A DNA stretch of 64,000 bases from Bog-532 sp963742865 (GTDB lineage Bacteria; Actinomycetota; Actinomycetes; Streptosporangiales; Streptosporangiaceae). Where the stretch lies: the NCBI GenBank assembly GCA_963742865.1, contig CAVUNW010000023.1:1-64000 (forward strand), given 5' to 3'. The position numbers and the translations under genes are program-made. This document shows positions 8,977-17,809 of the stretch, in pieces. The notes under the pieces were generated by a model that was not told the DNA's origin, made no database searches, and saw nothing but the letters and a program-made list of their open reading frames with translations. How positions within the stretch are numbered: position 1 is the first letter of the stretch; every line of letters begins with the position of its first letter.

Positions 8977-10085
8977 CCGGTATTCACGGCAATCCTCAGC
9001 ACCTGGCCCCCACCTGGCGGGGAACCGACGCCGTTGACCGAGACATACAGGTTGCCGTCGGGGCCGAACGCCATTCCGGTCGGGAAGTTCAGCCCGCTGG
9101 CGATCGTCGCGCGGTGGCTGCCCTTGATCCGGACGATCTCACCCGTGGCAGGCGCAGGACCGCCGTTCTTGACCGACAGCTCCAGGACGTAGAGCGCACC
9201 ATCCCGGCCGAAGGCGACGCCGAGCACGGTGGTAAGACCCGACGCGAACACGCTGAAGCGGCCGTTCGCCGGGTTGACCTTGAAGACCTCGGCTGCCCCG
9301 ACCTTGACTGGGAAGGGTTGCAGCGTGCCGATGTAGAGCGATCCGCCCCGGCTGGTCATGGCCGTGGGGCCGTGCCAGTCGGTGTTGCCCGGGAAGAACC
9401 GGGAGAAGTCGATGACCCGGCTCACGTGCCCATCGCCGGTGATCTTGTCGAGCTCCTGGTGGTTGGGCTCGACCGCGTAGAAGTTACGGCCGGCCGTGAC
9501 GAAGCTGTACCAGGTGCCATCTGGCTCGAAGTCGGCCTTGTCTGGGTTGGCGACCGGATGCGCCGCCAGGAAGGCCGACAGATTCGCCACCGGTGTAACG
9601 GACCCGTTTCCGTGCACCAGCACGATCTCGTTCGAAGTGCCCTTGAGCCCATGCGAGCAGCCAGCTCCCGCTATCAGGGCGAAGAGCCTCCCAGACTGGA
9701 ACGCGACATCGGCAACACCGGTCACGTCGCTCATCGGCGGGGCGGTCTGGCTGGAGGGAAGCCCGGAGGCCACGATGGTCCTGGATCCGCCACGCGAGAT
9801 CTTCGAGATGCTGGCGGTAAACCCGCCCGTGTAGGGGCCGATGGGCGGTACCACCTGGGTGCACTGGTGAACTGTTGATCGAGTCCCGCCGGTGCCGCCT
9901 TCGGCGACGTACAGAGTGCCGCCACGCCCGAAGGCGAGCCCGCGAGGGTTGTTCAGTCCCGAGGCGAATACGGTCACCGTCGGCGCCGGCTGCGCTTGAG
10001 CGCCCGCGGGCATGGGTGCGGCGAATATCGCCGCGACCGCCACGGCCGCAACTGCAGTAATTAAAGGAGCCTTCCACCTTCGCAT
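8970..10085 (-). CDS. Secreted ScyD/ScyE-family beta-propeller protein
   Basis: About 371 residues from the ATG at 10085, which is preceded by GGGAGG. A longer upstream reading is less likely because the signal peptide begins at this Met. Signal peptide RRWKAPLITAVAAVAVAAIFAAPMPAGAQA. The mature part consists of NHL/SMP-like beta-propeller repeats, for example VFASGLNNPRGLAFGRGG, VFASGLTTVLGVAFGRDGALYVLE and IASGLNFPTGMAFGPDGNLYVS. This pattern is typical of ScyD/ScyE-family proteins, first named from cyanobacterial scytonemin clusters but common in actinomycetes as secreted proteins of unknown role. No catalytic residues are evident. The 276 bp upstream holds no gene. Confidence 0.8.
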   Translation of the reverse strand: MRRWKAPLITAVAAVAVAAIFAAPMPAGAQAQPAPTVTVFASGLNNPRGLAFGRGGTLYVAEGGTGGTRSTVHQCTQVVPPIGPYTGGFTASISKISRGGSRTIVASGLPSSQTAPPMSDVTGVADVAFQSGRLFALIAGAGCSHGLKGTSNEIVLVHGNGSVTPVANLSAFLAAHPVANPDKADFEPDGTWYSFVTAGRNFYAVEPNHQELDKITGDGHVSRVIDFSRFFPGNTDWHGPTAMTSRGGSLYIGTLQPFPVKVGAAEVFKVNPANGRFSVFASGLTTVLGVAFGRDGALYVLELSVKNGGPAPATGEIVRIKGSHRATIASGLNFPTGMAFGPDGNLYVSVNGVGSPPGGGQVLRIAVNTGR

Positions 10086-10361
10086 TGTTCTGCCCTCCCG
10101 AAACGTTGTCGTCCGTGACAACCGTGCGGGGCCCGGCGCTGGATGATGGCGATGGTCTGCCATGGCACTCACGCCGCCGTTGGTCGGCCGGCGTGACGAG
10201 GCTTAGTCGCTACAAGACGTGCGGAACAGCGCCCGATGCGGATGTTTGGCAAACCCGGGCGCCGCGATGATGTCCGGTCATGGCCAGGCCCCCCTTGACC
10301 GGCAACCAGATGATCAGAGACCAACGAGCGTACGCCGGCGCTATGACGGGGACAACCCCCC

Positions 10362-11486
10362 TCAGGCGTCGTAATCGACCGTGAGCACCCCGGAGACGGG
10401 CAGCGACTGGCAGGTCAGCACGAAGCCGTCGGCCACCTCGGCGTCCTCCAGCGCGAAGTTGCGCCGCATATGCACTTCGCCACTGGTCACCTTGGCCCGG
10501 CAGGTGCCGCACACGCCGCCCTTGCACGCGAACGGCAGGTCGGGCCGGACCCGCTGGGCGCCCTCCAGGACGGTTGTGTCCCGCGGCAGCGCCACCGTGC
10601 TGGACCGCCCGTCCAGCACGATCGTGGCCTCGCTGACGGCGCCGGTCACCGGGGCCTCCGCGTGCCGCGCGGGCGGCGGCGGGACGTCTTCGACGTAGAA
10701 CAGTTCCCGGTGGATCCGCGCGGCGGCCACGCCCTGGCCGCGCAGCAGATCCGACGCCTGCGCGACCATCTCGAAGGGCCCGCACAGCCACCAGTGGCCG
10801 GCCGCGGCCACCTCGATGAGCCGGGGAAGCAGTTTGGTCAGCTTGGCCGCGTCCAGCCGGCCGGACAGCAGTTCGGCCTCGCGCGGCTCGCGGGACAGGA
10901 CGTGCACCAGTTCCAGCCGGGCCGGATAGCGGTCCTTGAGGTCGGCCAGGTCGTCGGCGAACATCACCGTGCCGGTGTGCCGGTTGCCGTAGAACACCGC
11001 CGCGGTCGCCGCCGGGTCACGCAGCACGGTAGCCACGATCGACAGGACCGGCGTGATGCCGGAGCCGGCCGCGATCAGCACGTGGTGGCCGCCGGTGGCC
11101 GGGCCGGGCGTGAAGCTGCCGGCCGGCGTCCCGACCGAGATTTCGTCTCCCGGCCGGACCTCGCGGACCAGCCAGCGGGAGAACAGCCCGCCCGGGACCT
11201 CGCGCACGCCGACGCGCGGGAGCGCGCCCTCCGGCGCGCAGATCGAGTACGAGCGCCGCTCCTCCCGCCCGTCGATGACCCGCCGCAGGGTCAGTGACTG
11301 CCCCGCCCGGAAGGCGTACCGGTCCGCGAGCGGGCCGGGAACGTCGAAGGTGATGGCCACGGCGTCGTCGCACAGCGGGCTCACCTCGGCCACGGTCAGG
11401 GGGTGAAACTCCCCCCGCAGCCGCCTGGCGCTCCCGGTACTCGTGGCGGTGCTGGTCCCAGTGCTGGTCCCAGTGCTGGCGGTCAC
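10362..11486 (-). CDS. paaE: 1,2-phenylacetyl-CoA epoxidase reductase subunit PaaE
   Basis: A 374-residue electron-transfer subunit that passes electrons from NAD(P)H to the PaaA di-iron centre. A Thr/Ser-rich N-terminus of about 20 residues precedes an FAD-binding barrel (RAGQSLTLRR, RRSYSICAP) and an NAD-binding domain (LIAAGSGITPVLSI, WWLCGPFEMV). A C-terminal plant-type [2Fe-2S] domain follows with ligands in CKGGVCGTC and a final Cys in LTCQSLPVSG. This domain order is diagnostic of PaaE/PaaK-type reductases. It is the last gene of the leftward paa operon, 4 bp after paaD. The start is GTG, and the T/S repeat leader makes the exact start uncertain. Confidence 0.92.
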   Translation of the reverse strand: MTASTGTSTGTSTATSTGSARRLRGEFHPLTVAEVSPLCDDAVAITFDVPGPLADRYAFRAGQSLTLRRVIDGREERRSYSICAPEGALPRVGVREVPGGLFSRWLVREVRPGDEISVGTPAGSFTPGPATGGHHVLIAAGSGITPVLSIVATVLRDPAATAAVFYGNRHTGTVMFADDLADLKDRYPARLELVHVLSREPREAELLSGRLDAAKLTKLLPRLIEVAAAGHWWLCGPFEMVAQASDLLRGQGVAAARIHRELFYVEDVPPPPARHAEAPVTGAVSEATIVLDGRSSTVALPRDTTVLEGAQRVRPDLPFACKGGVCGTCRAKVTSGEVHMRRNFALEDAEVADGFVLTCQSLPVSGVLTVDYDA

Positions 11487-11490
11487 GGAC

Positions 11491-12021
11491 TCAGATCTCC
11501 TTGACGTGCTCGAACGGCTCCTGGCAGGCCTGGCAGCGGCGCAGTGACCGGCACGCGGTCGCGCTGAAGAACGAAACGAGCCTGGTCCGGGCGGATCCGC
11601 AGTGCGGGCAGCGCACCGGATCGGCCGGCGGCCGCAGCGTCAGCGGAATCGGCCCGCCCCGGGGAGCACCCCGGAGACTGCCAGGCGGCGCGATCCCCGC
11701 GTCCGCCAGCTTGCGGCGCCCGGCCGCGCTGATCCAGTCGGTGCTCCAGGCCGGGTGCAGCACGGTCCGCACCTCGACGTCGGGGAAGCCCGCCCCGCGC
11801 AGCGCGCGGACCAGGTCATCGCGCATCGCGTCCATCGCCGGGCAGCCGGTGTACGTCGGGGTGATCGAGACGGTCACCGTTCCGCCCGCCTCGGTCACCT
11901 CGCGCAGCACGCCGAGGTCCGCCAGGGTCAGCATCGGCAGCTCCGGGTCGGTCACCGTCTCGGCCACGGCCCGCGCGGCCAGTACCGTTCCGCGGCGCGC
12001 CGCGCTGCCGCCCGCGGTCAC
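11491..12021 (-). CDS. paaD: Phenylacetyl-CoA epoxidase maturation protein PaaD
   Basis: 176 residues from the GTG at 12021, overlapping the paaC stop (GTGA). N-terminal MIP18/DUF59-type domain (DPELPMLTLADLGVLREV, TPTYTGCPAMDAM) followed by a Cys cluster CPHCGSARTRLVSFFSATAC and CQACQEPF that can bind Zn or an Fe-S cluster. PaaD is required for assembly of the epoxygenase and probably helps deliver iron or clusters. Position between paaC and paaE matches the canonical order. Confidence 0.92.
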   Translation of the reverse strand: MTAGGSAARRGTVLAARAVAETVTDPELPMLTLADLGVLREVTEAGGTVTVSITPTYTGCPAMDAMRDDLVRALRGAGFPDVEVRTVLHPAWSTDWISAAGRRKLADAGIAPPGSLRGAPRGGPIPLTLRPPADPVRCPHCGSARTRLVSFFSATACRSLRRCQACQEPFEHVKEI

Positions 12022-12911
12022 CACGTCGCCTCCGGGTCGGCCCGGGCCACGCTCTGCAGCTCGGCGAGCAGGCCTCCCATGGCCCCGGTATGCACGCCGT
12101 CCCGCCCGCCCGCCCCGGCCTGCGGCGCTACCTCCGGCACGTCCAGCGTCGCCGCCGCCAGCACCTGCCCGAGCACCTCGTCGAATTCGTCCCGCAGCCC
12201 GGCCGGGTCCACACCCACCCCGGCGGCGGCCAGCCGCCGCTCCACCTCGTGCGCGCTGAACAGCTCGGCCACGTACGGCCAGACCGCCGCCAGCCCGGCG
12301 GCGGCCCGCGCCCGGGAGAACCCGGTCCCGTCGCCCAGCCGGACCAGCCACTGCGCGGCGTAGTCCCGGTGGTAGGTGATCTCCTTGACGCCCTTGGCCG
12401 CGACCGCCGCGAGCACCGGATCGCGTGAGGCAGCCAGCCGCTGCAGCAGCGCGAGCCGCCAGATGGCGAACACCAGCAGCCGCGCGGTCAGCTCGCCGAA
12501 GTCACCGCGTTCCAGCTCGGCCAGCCGCACGTTCCGGAACTCGTCCTCGGACCGGAAGAACGCGTAATGGTCTTCCCCGCCCTCGCCCGCCTCGGCCGCG
12601 GCGGCCCGGGACAGCAGCAGCCGGGCCTGGCCCAGCAGGTCCAGGGCGATGTTGGCCAGCGCAACCTCGTCCTCCAGTTCCGGCGCGCTGGTGCACCACT
12701 CCTGCAGCCGGTGCGACATGATCAGCGCGTCGTCGCCGAGCATCAGGCTGTAGAGCGCCAGGTCCGCGGCGTCGGCGTCGGCGGGCACCGTGGTGTCGAC
12801 CCCGGCCAGCGGATCGGCGAACCCGGTGCCGAACGCCCAGTGCGCGTCGCTGTGCGCGTCACTGGCGTCGGCGCCCTCGTTGAGGGCCTCGTAGGCGTTG
12901 TCGAAGGACAT
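12018..12911 (-). CDS. paaC: 1,2-phenylacetyl-CoA epoxidase subunit PaaC
   Basis: 297 residues from the ATG at 12911. Ferritin-like helical protein that forms the structural partner of PaaA in the epoxidase complex. Recognised from the LALYSLMLGDDALIMSHRLQ segment, ALANIALDLLGQARLLL and ITYHRDYAAQWLVRLGDGT. It follows paaB with an 8-bp gap and overlaps paaD. Confidence 0.9.
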   Translation of the reverse strand: MSFDNAYEALNEGADASDAHSDAHWAFGTGFADPLAGVDTTVPADADAADLALYSLMLGDDALIMSHRLQEWCTSAPELEDEVALANIALDLLGQARLLLSRAAAAEAGEGGEDHYAFFRSEDEFRNVRLAELERGDFGELTARLLVFAIWRLALLQRLAASRDPVLAAVAAKGVKEITYHRDYAAQWLVRLGDGTGFSRARAAAGLAAVWPYVAELFSAHEVERRLAAAGVGVDPAGLRDEFDEVLGQVLAAATLDVPEVAPQAGAGGRDGVHTGAMGGLLAELQSVARADPEATW

Positions 12912-12919
12912 GGCGGCGC

Positions 12920-13265
12920 TCACATGTGCGGCACGTTGGCCGGGATGTCGTAGAAGGTCGGGTGCCGGTACACCTTGTCGCCGGACGGCGCGAAGAACGG
13001 ATCCTTCTCGTCCGGGCTGGACGCGGTGATCGCCGCGGACGGCACCACCCAGATGCTGACGCCCTCGTTGCGCCGGGTGTACAGGTCGCGCGCGTTCCGC
13101 AGCGCCATCTCGCCGTCCGCGGCGTGCAGCGACCCGACGTGCACGTGGTTCAGCCCGCGCTTGCCGCGGATGAACACCTCCCACAGCGGCCAGCTCGGCC
13201 CGCCCTTCCTGCGCTGGGCTGGTCTCTCGGGCTGGTCTCTGGCCCTGGCTCGTGTCCGTGCTCAT
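12920..13265 (-). CDS. paaB: 1,2-phenylacetyl-CoA epoxidase subunit PaaB (N-terminal frameshift)
   Basis: Small subunit of the epoxidase, needed for assembly. The body is typical: FIRGKRGLNHVHVGSLHAAD, NARDLYTRRNEGVSIWVV, then PFFAPSGDKVYRHPTFYDIP, ending PHM. The natural ATG appears to be at 13265, overlapping the paaA stop (ATGA). However, that frame reads MSTDTSQGQRPARETSPAQ and then leaves the conserved WPLWEVFIRG, which lies one base off. A single indel around 13200-13215 (a run of A/G bases) explains this. Without it the only in-frame start is GTG 13177, which removes the conserved WPLWE. Probably one intact gene of about 114 codons with a consensus error or recent mutation. Confidence 0.8.
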
Positions 13266-14230
13266 GCCGCTGCCCGCCCCGCGCGCCCCGCCTGCTTCGC
13301 GGCGTGCGCCGCGGCCGCCTCCCGCACCCATGCGCCGCCGGAGTGCGCCGCCTTCCGCTGCGCGACCCGCTGCGCGTTGCACGGCCCGTTCCCCGCCACG
13401 ACCCGTTTCATCTCGTCCCAGTCCACCTCGCCGAAGTCGTGCGCCCCCCGCTCGGGGTTCCACCGCAGGCCGGGGTCGGGCAGCGTGACGCCGAGCGCGG
13501 CGGCCTGCGGCACGGTCATGTCCACGAACCGCTGCCGGAGCTCGTCGTTGGTGTGCCGCTTGATCTTCCACGCCATGGACTGGGCCGTGTTGGCCGACTC
13601 GTGGTCCGGCGGCCCGAACATCATCAGCACCGGCCACCACCACCGGTCGACGGCATCCTGCACCATGGCCCGCTGCGCGGCGGTCCCCGACATCATCGTC
13701 ATCAGCAGCTCGTAGCCCTGCCGCTGGTGGAACGACTCCTCCTTGCAGATCCGGATCATCGCGCGGGCGTAGGGGCCGTAGGAGCAGCGGCACAGCGGCA
13801 CCTGGTTGCAGACCGCGGCCCCGTCCACCAGCCAGCCGATCACGCCCACGTCGGCGAACGTGAGGGCCGGGTAGTTGAAGATCGACGAGTACTTCTGCCG
13901 TCCGGTGATCAGCCGTTCGGTGAGATCGGTGCGGTCGGCGCCGAGCGTCTCGCACGCGGAGTACAGGTACAGCCCGTGCCCCGCCTCGTCCTGCACCTTG
14001 GCCAGCAGGATCGCCTTGCGCCGCAGGGACGGGGCCCGGGTGATCCAGGCGCCTTCCGGCTGCATGCCGATGATCTCCGAGTGCGCGTGCTGCGCGATCT
14101 GCCGGATCATCGTGGCCCGGAACCTCGAAGGCATCCAGTCCCGCGGCTCCACCCGCTGGTCCCGGGCGATCGTCCGCTCGAAGTGTTCGGTGAACTCCTG
14201 GCCCGGGAGTTCGGCGTCCATCACGGTCAT
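13262..14230 (-). CDS. paaA: 1,2-phenylacetyl-CoA epoxidase catalytic subunit PaaA
   Basis: 322 residues from the ATG at 14230, which overlaps the paaZ stop (ATGA). Catalytic subunit of the multicomponent oxygenase that epoxidises the ring of phenylacetyl-CoA. Di-iron ligands are visible in the helical core (LAKVQDEAGHGLYLYSACE and ICKEESFHQRQGYELL). Conserved family blocks include RQKYSSIFNYPALTFADVG and WKIKRHTNDELRQRFVD. The Ala-rich C-terminus is variable. Complete and consistent with family length. Confidence 0.95.
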   Translation of the reverse strand: MTVMDAELPGQEFTEHFERTIARDQRVEPRDWMPSRFRATMIRQIAQHAHSEIIGMQPEGAWITRAPSLRRKAILLAKVQDEAGHGLYLYSACETLGADRTDLTERLITGRQKYSSIFNYPALTFADVGVIGWLVDGAAVCNQVPLCRCSYGPYARAMIRICKEESFHQRQGYELLMTMMSGTAAQRAMVQDAVDRWWWPVLMMFGPPDHESANTAQSMAWKIKRHTNDELRQRFVDMTVPQAAALGVTLPDPGLRWNPERGAHDFGEVDWDEMKRVVAGNGPCNAQRVAQRKAAHSGGAWVREAAAAHAAKQAGRAGRAAA

Positions 14231-16275
14231 GGCGTCCACTCCTTCGCGACCAGCGTGAGCACGTCGTACCGGGCGACGGATTCGCCGCGGCCGTTGGTCA
14301 CGTCCGCGTCCCAGCGCACCTCGCCGTAGTCGGCGTTCTCCCGCGGCGTGATCTGCTTGGCGGTCAGCGTCACGGTCAGCTCGTCCCCGGGCTTGACCGG
14401 GGTGAGGAAGCGCAGGTTCTCCAGCCCGTAGTTGGCCAGCACCGGGCCGGGCTCGGGCGCGACGAACAGGCCCGCGGCCAGCGACACGACCAGGTAGCCG
14501 TGCGCGACGATCCCGCCGAACAGCGGGTTCGCGGCCGCGGCGGCCTCGTCGGTGTGCGCGTAGAACGTGTCGCCGGTGAACTCGGCGAAGTGGTCGATGT
14601 CGGCGCGGGTCACCGTGCGCGGCCCGGCCACCACCGTGTCACCGGTCCGCAGGTCGCGCAGCGACTTCCGGAACGGGTGCTGCCCCTCGGCCCGCGGCGC
14701 GCCGGGGACCCAGCGCCCGGTCACCGCGGACAGCACGGCCGGGCTGCCCTGCACGGCGGTCCGCTGCATGTGGTGCAGGACGCCGCGGATGCCGCCCATC
14801 TCCTCGCCGCCGCCCGCCCGGCCCGGGCCACCGTGCACCAGGGCCGGCATCGGCGAGCCGTGCCCGGTGGACTCCCTGGCGTCCTCGGTGTCCAGCACGA
14901 GCAGCCGCCCGTGCCACGGCGCGAGGCCCAGCACCACGTCCCGGGCGAAGGCGGTATCCGCGGTCACCACCGACCCGGCCAGGCTGCCCTGGCCCCGCGC
15001 GGCCAGCTCGATCACCTGGCCCGCCGACGTGTACGGCAGCAGCGTGGAGACCGGGCCGAACGCCTCGACCTCGTGCGGCTCGGCGCGGTCCGGGCCGTCG
15101 GCGCGCAGCAGCACGGGCGACATGAACGCGCCGCGGGCGGCGTCGGCACCGGTCACCTCCACGTGCTCCGGGTCGCCGAAGACGATCGTCGCGGCGCCTT
15201 CCAGCGCCTTCAGCGACCGGCGGACCTCCTCGCGCTGTTCCAGGCTGGCCAGCGCGCCCATCCGCACCCCCGGATCGGCGGGGTTGCCGACCACGATCGC
15301 GGCCAGCCGCGCCTGCACCGCGGCCGTCACGTCGTCGATCAGGGCGGCCGGCACGAACGCGCGGCGGATCGCCGTGCACTTCTGGCCGGCCTTGACCGTC
15401 ATCTCGGTGACCAGCTGCTTGACGTACAGGTCGAACTCGGGGGTGCTGGCGGTCGCGTCCGGGCCCAGGATGGAGCAGTTGAGCGAGTCGGCCTCGGCGT
15501 TGAACCGCACGGAGTTCCGGACGATGCCGCCCGCCGCGCGCAGCCGCTGGGCGGTGGACGCCGACCCGGTGAACGAGACCAGGTCCTGGCCGGTGACGTG
15601 ATCCAGCAGGTCGCCGGTGCTGCCGCAGATGAGCTGGACGGTGCCCTCCGGGAGCAGCCCCGAGGAGATGATCAGATCCGCGAGCTTCTCGGTCAGGTAG
15701 GCGGTCTGGCTGGCCGGCTTGATCAGGCTCGGCACGCCGGCCAGGAACGCCGGGGCCAGCTTCTCCAGCGGCCCCCAGACCGGGAAGTTGAACGCGTTGA
15801 TCTGGATCGCGACGCCGTGCAGCGAGGTGGCGATGTGCTGTCCGGCGAACGTGCCGCCCTTGCTCAGCGGCTCGACGTCGCCGTCGACGTAGACGCGAGA
15901 GTTGGGCAGCTCGCGCCGGCCCTTGCTGGCGTAGGCGTTCAGCACGGCGATGCCGCCGTCGACGTCGAACTTGGCGTCGTACCGGGTGGCGCCGGCCCGC
16001 GCGGACAGCGCGTACAGCTCCTCACGGTGCTCGCGCAGGTGCGACGCGAGCGCCTTCAGCAGCGCCGCGCGCTGGTGGAAGGTCAGCTCGCGCACGGCCG
16101 GGCCGCCCACCCGGCGGCCGTAGTCCAGCGCGGCCGCCATGTCGATGCCGGCCGAGGAGACCCGCGCGACCGGCTCACCCGTCACCGCGTCGTGCAGCAG
16201 TACGCCCTCGGCGCTTCCGGTCCGCCACGCGCCGCCGGTGTAGCTGCGCAGCACCGGCACCGAATCCTGGCTCAT
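14227..16275 (-). CDS. paaZ: Bifunctional oxepin-CoA hydrolase / semialdehyde dehydrogenase PaaZ
   Basis: 682 residues from the ATG at 16275, chosen for its GGGAGG site. Longer upstream readings lack one. Residues about 1-520 form an aldehyde dehydrogenase domain (AFNFPVWGPLEKLAPAFLAG, SFTGSASTAQRLR, catalytic Cys in GQKCTAIRR). Residues about 540-682 form a MaoC-like (R)-hydratase domain (FTGDTFYAHTDE, GGIVAHGYLV). The enzyme hydrolyses the oxepin-CoA ring and oxidises the resulting aldehyde. First gene of the leftward paa operon, divergent from the paaI remnant and paaK. Confidence 0.95.
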   Translation of the reverse strand: MSQDSVPVLRSYTGGAWRTGSAEGVLLHDAVTGEPVARVSSAGIDMAAALDYGRRVGGPAVRELTFHQRAALLKALASHLREHREELYALSARAGATRYDAKFDVDGGIAVLNAYASKGRRELPNSRVYVDGDVEPLSKGGTFAGQHIATSLHGVAIQINAFNFPVWGPLEKLAPAFLAGVPSLIKPASQTAYLTEKLADLIISSGLLPEGTVQLICGSTGDLLDHVTGQDLVSFTGSASTAQRLRAAGGIVRNSVRFNAEADSLNCSILGPDATASTPEFDLYVKQLVTEMTVKAGQKCTAIRRAFVPAALIDDVTAAVQARLAAIVVGNPADPGVRMGALASLEQREEVRRSLKALEGAATIVFGDPEHVEVTGADAARGAFMSPVLLRADGPDRAEPHEVEAFGPVSTLLPYTSAGQVIELAARGQGSLAGSVVTADTAFARDVVLGLAPWHGRLLVLDTEDARESTGHGSPMPALVHGGPGRAGGGEEMGGIRGVLHHMQRTAVQGSPAVLSAVTGRWVPGAPRAEGQHPFRKSLRDLRTGDTVVAGPRTVTRADIDHFAEFTGDTFYAHTDEAAAAANPLFGGIVAHGYLVVSLAAGLFVAPEPGPVLANYGLENLRFLTPVKPGDELTVTLTAKQITPRENADYGEVRWDADVTNGRGESVARYDVLTLVAKEWTP

Positions 16276-16335
16276 CCACTGACCTCCCGTTTGCTTGACA
16301 TCCACCCAGCTCAATGTCAATACTCGGCTCACATT

Positions 16336-16353
16336 ACCAACCGTCCGTTCAGT
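16336..16353. promoter_or_regulatory. Putative TetR-type (PaaR) operator in the divergent paa promoter
   Basis: An 18-bp imperfect palindrome, ACCAACCG-TC-CGTTCAGT, lies between paaZ (start 16275) and the paaI remnant (start 16368). Half-sites match at 5 of 8 positions. Size and location suit the TetR regulator encoded just downstream of paaK, controlling both directions. Inferred from symmetry and position only. Confidence 0.4.
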
Positions 16354-16367
16354 CAGGAAGGGGCTCC

Positions 16368-16499
16368 GTGACTCAGCCCGCGGCCGACCTCACGCGTGCC
16401 GTGCAGGCCATGCTCGCCGCCGACGCGGCCTCCCGGTCCCTCGGCATGGAGGTCGTGCAGGCGGCCGAGGGGAGCGCCGTGGTCCGGATGCGCCCATGA
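16368..16499 (+). pseudogene. paaI: Truncated PaaI-type hydroxyphenylacetyl-CoA thioesterase
   Basis: GTG 16368 after a GGAAGGGG site. The 43 codons read like the first helix of PaaI thioesterases (AVQAMLAADAASRSLGMEVV, then SAVVRMR), followed by Pro and TGA. Family members are about 130-150 residues, with the active-site Asn/Gly/Asp region after VVRMR. That whole region is missing and the remnant runs straight into the paaK start (ATGA overlap). This looks like an internal deletion that removed most of paaI but kept its ribosome binding site and the coupling to paaK. Confidence 0.75.
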
Positions 16500-17809
16500 C
16501 CGCCACGCGCCTTGGCCCCGCCCCCACCGAGCTGCCCGCGGACGAGCGGCTGAGCCGGGACGAGCTGCAGGCCCGCCAGCTGGAGCGGCTGCAGTGGACG
16601 CTGCGGCACGCCTACGCTCACGTGCCCTTCTACCGGCAGGCGTTCGACGCGGCCGGCGTGCACCCCGGCGACTGCCGCGAGCTCGCCGACCTGCGGAAGT
16701 TCCCCACCACCAGCAAGCACGACCTGCGCGATACCTACCCGTTCGGCATGTTCGCGGTGCCGCAGGAGCGGCTGCGGCGGCTGCACGCCTCCAGCGGGAC
16801 CACCGGGAAACCCACCGTCGTGGGCTACACCGAGGGCGACATCGACGTCTGGTCCGCCGTGATGGCCCGCTCGATCTTCGCCGCCGGGGGCCGGCCGGGC
16901 CACAAGGTGCACGTCGCCTACGGCTACGGCCTGTTCACCGGGGGGCTGGGCGCGCATTACGGCGCGGAGCGGCTCGGGTGCACCGTGATCCCCGCCTCGG
17001 GCGGGATGACCGCGCGCCAGGTCCAGCTCATCACGGACTTCCGGCCCGAGGTCATCATGGTCACCCCGTCCTACATGCTGACGATCCTGGACGAGTTCGA
17101 GCGGCAGGGCGTCGATCCGCGCGCCAGCTCGCTGCGGGTGGGCATCTTCGGCGCGGAACCGTGGACCGAGCAGATGCGCCTGGAGATCGAGGACCGGATG
17201 GACCTCGACGCGGTCGACATCTACGGGCTGTCCGAGGTGATGGGGCCCGGGGTGGCCCAGGAGTGCGTCGAGACCAAGGACGGCCTGCACGTCTGGGAGG
17301 ACCACTTCTACCCGGAGATCATCGATCCGGCCCGCGGGCACGTGCTGCCCGACGGGGAAACCGGGGAGCTGGTGTTCACCTCGCTGACCAAGGAGGCGAT
17401 GCCGGTCATCCGCTACCGGACCCGCGACCTGACCGCGCTGCGGCCGGGCACCGCGCGGCCGGCTTTCCGGCGGATGGACAAGGTCACCGGGCGCAGCGAC
17501 GACATGATCATCCTGCGCGGGGTGAACGTCTTCCCGACCCAGATCGAGGAGATCGTGCTGGTCGTCGGGGACGTCACGCCGCATTTCCAGCTCCGGCTGA
17601 CCAGGCAGGACCGGAGGGATCACCTGACCGTGCTGGTGGAGGCGCGCGCGGGCACCCCGGCCGGCCGCCGGGAAGGCGCCGCCGCCGAGATCGTGGCGCG
17701 GGTCAAGGCCGGGGTCGGCGTCACCGTCGGCGTGGAGGTGGTCGACCCCGGCACCCTGGAACGTTCGGTGGGCAAGATGCGCCGCGTCATCGACCAGCGC
17801 CCGCGATGA
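16496..17809 (+). CDS. paaK: Phenylacetate-CoA ligase
   Basis: 437 residues. Activates phenylacetate to phenylacetyl-CoA with ATP, the entry step of the pathway. AMP-binding motif LHASSGTTGKPTVVGY at about residues 98-113, FGAEPWTEQMR, YGLSEVMGPGVAQEC, and a C-terminal MIILRGVNVFPTQIEE block followed by a small lid domain with the ligase Lys in SVGKMRR. The ATG at 16496 overlaps the paaI-remnant stop, and its own stop overlaps the start of the TetR gene (ATGA), so three reading frames are coupled. Confidence 0.95.
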   Translation: MTATRLGPAPTELPADERLSRDELQARQLERLQWTLRHAYAHVPFYRQAFDAAGVHPGDCRELADLRKFPTTSKHDLRDTYPFGMFAVPQERLRRLHASSGTTGKPTVVGYTEGDIDVWSAVMARSIFAAGGRPGHKVHVAYGYGLFTGGLGAHYGAERLGCTVIPASGGMTARQVQLITDFRPEVIMVTPSYMLTILDEFERQGVDPRASSLRVGIFGAEPWTEQMRLEIEDRMDLDAVDIYGLSEVMGPGVAQECVETKDGLHVWEDHFYPEIIDPARGHVLPDGETGELVFTSLTKEAMPVIRYRTRDLTALRPGTARPAFRRMDKVTGRSDDMIILRGVNVFPTQIEEIVLVVGDVTPHFQLRLTRQDRRDHLTVLVEARAGTPAGRREGAAAEIVARVKAGVGVTVGVEVVDPGTLERSVGKMRRVIDQRPR

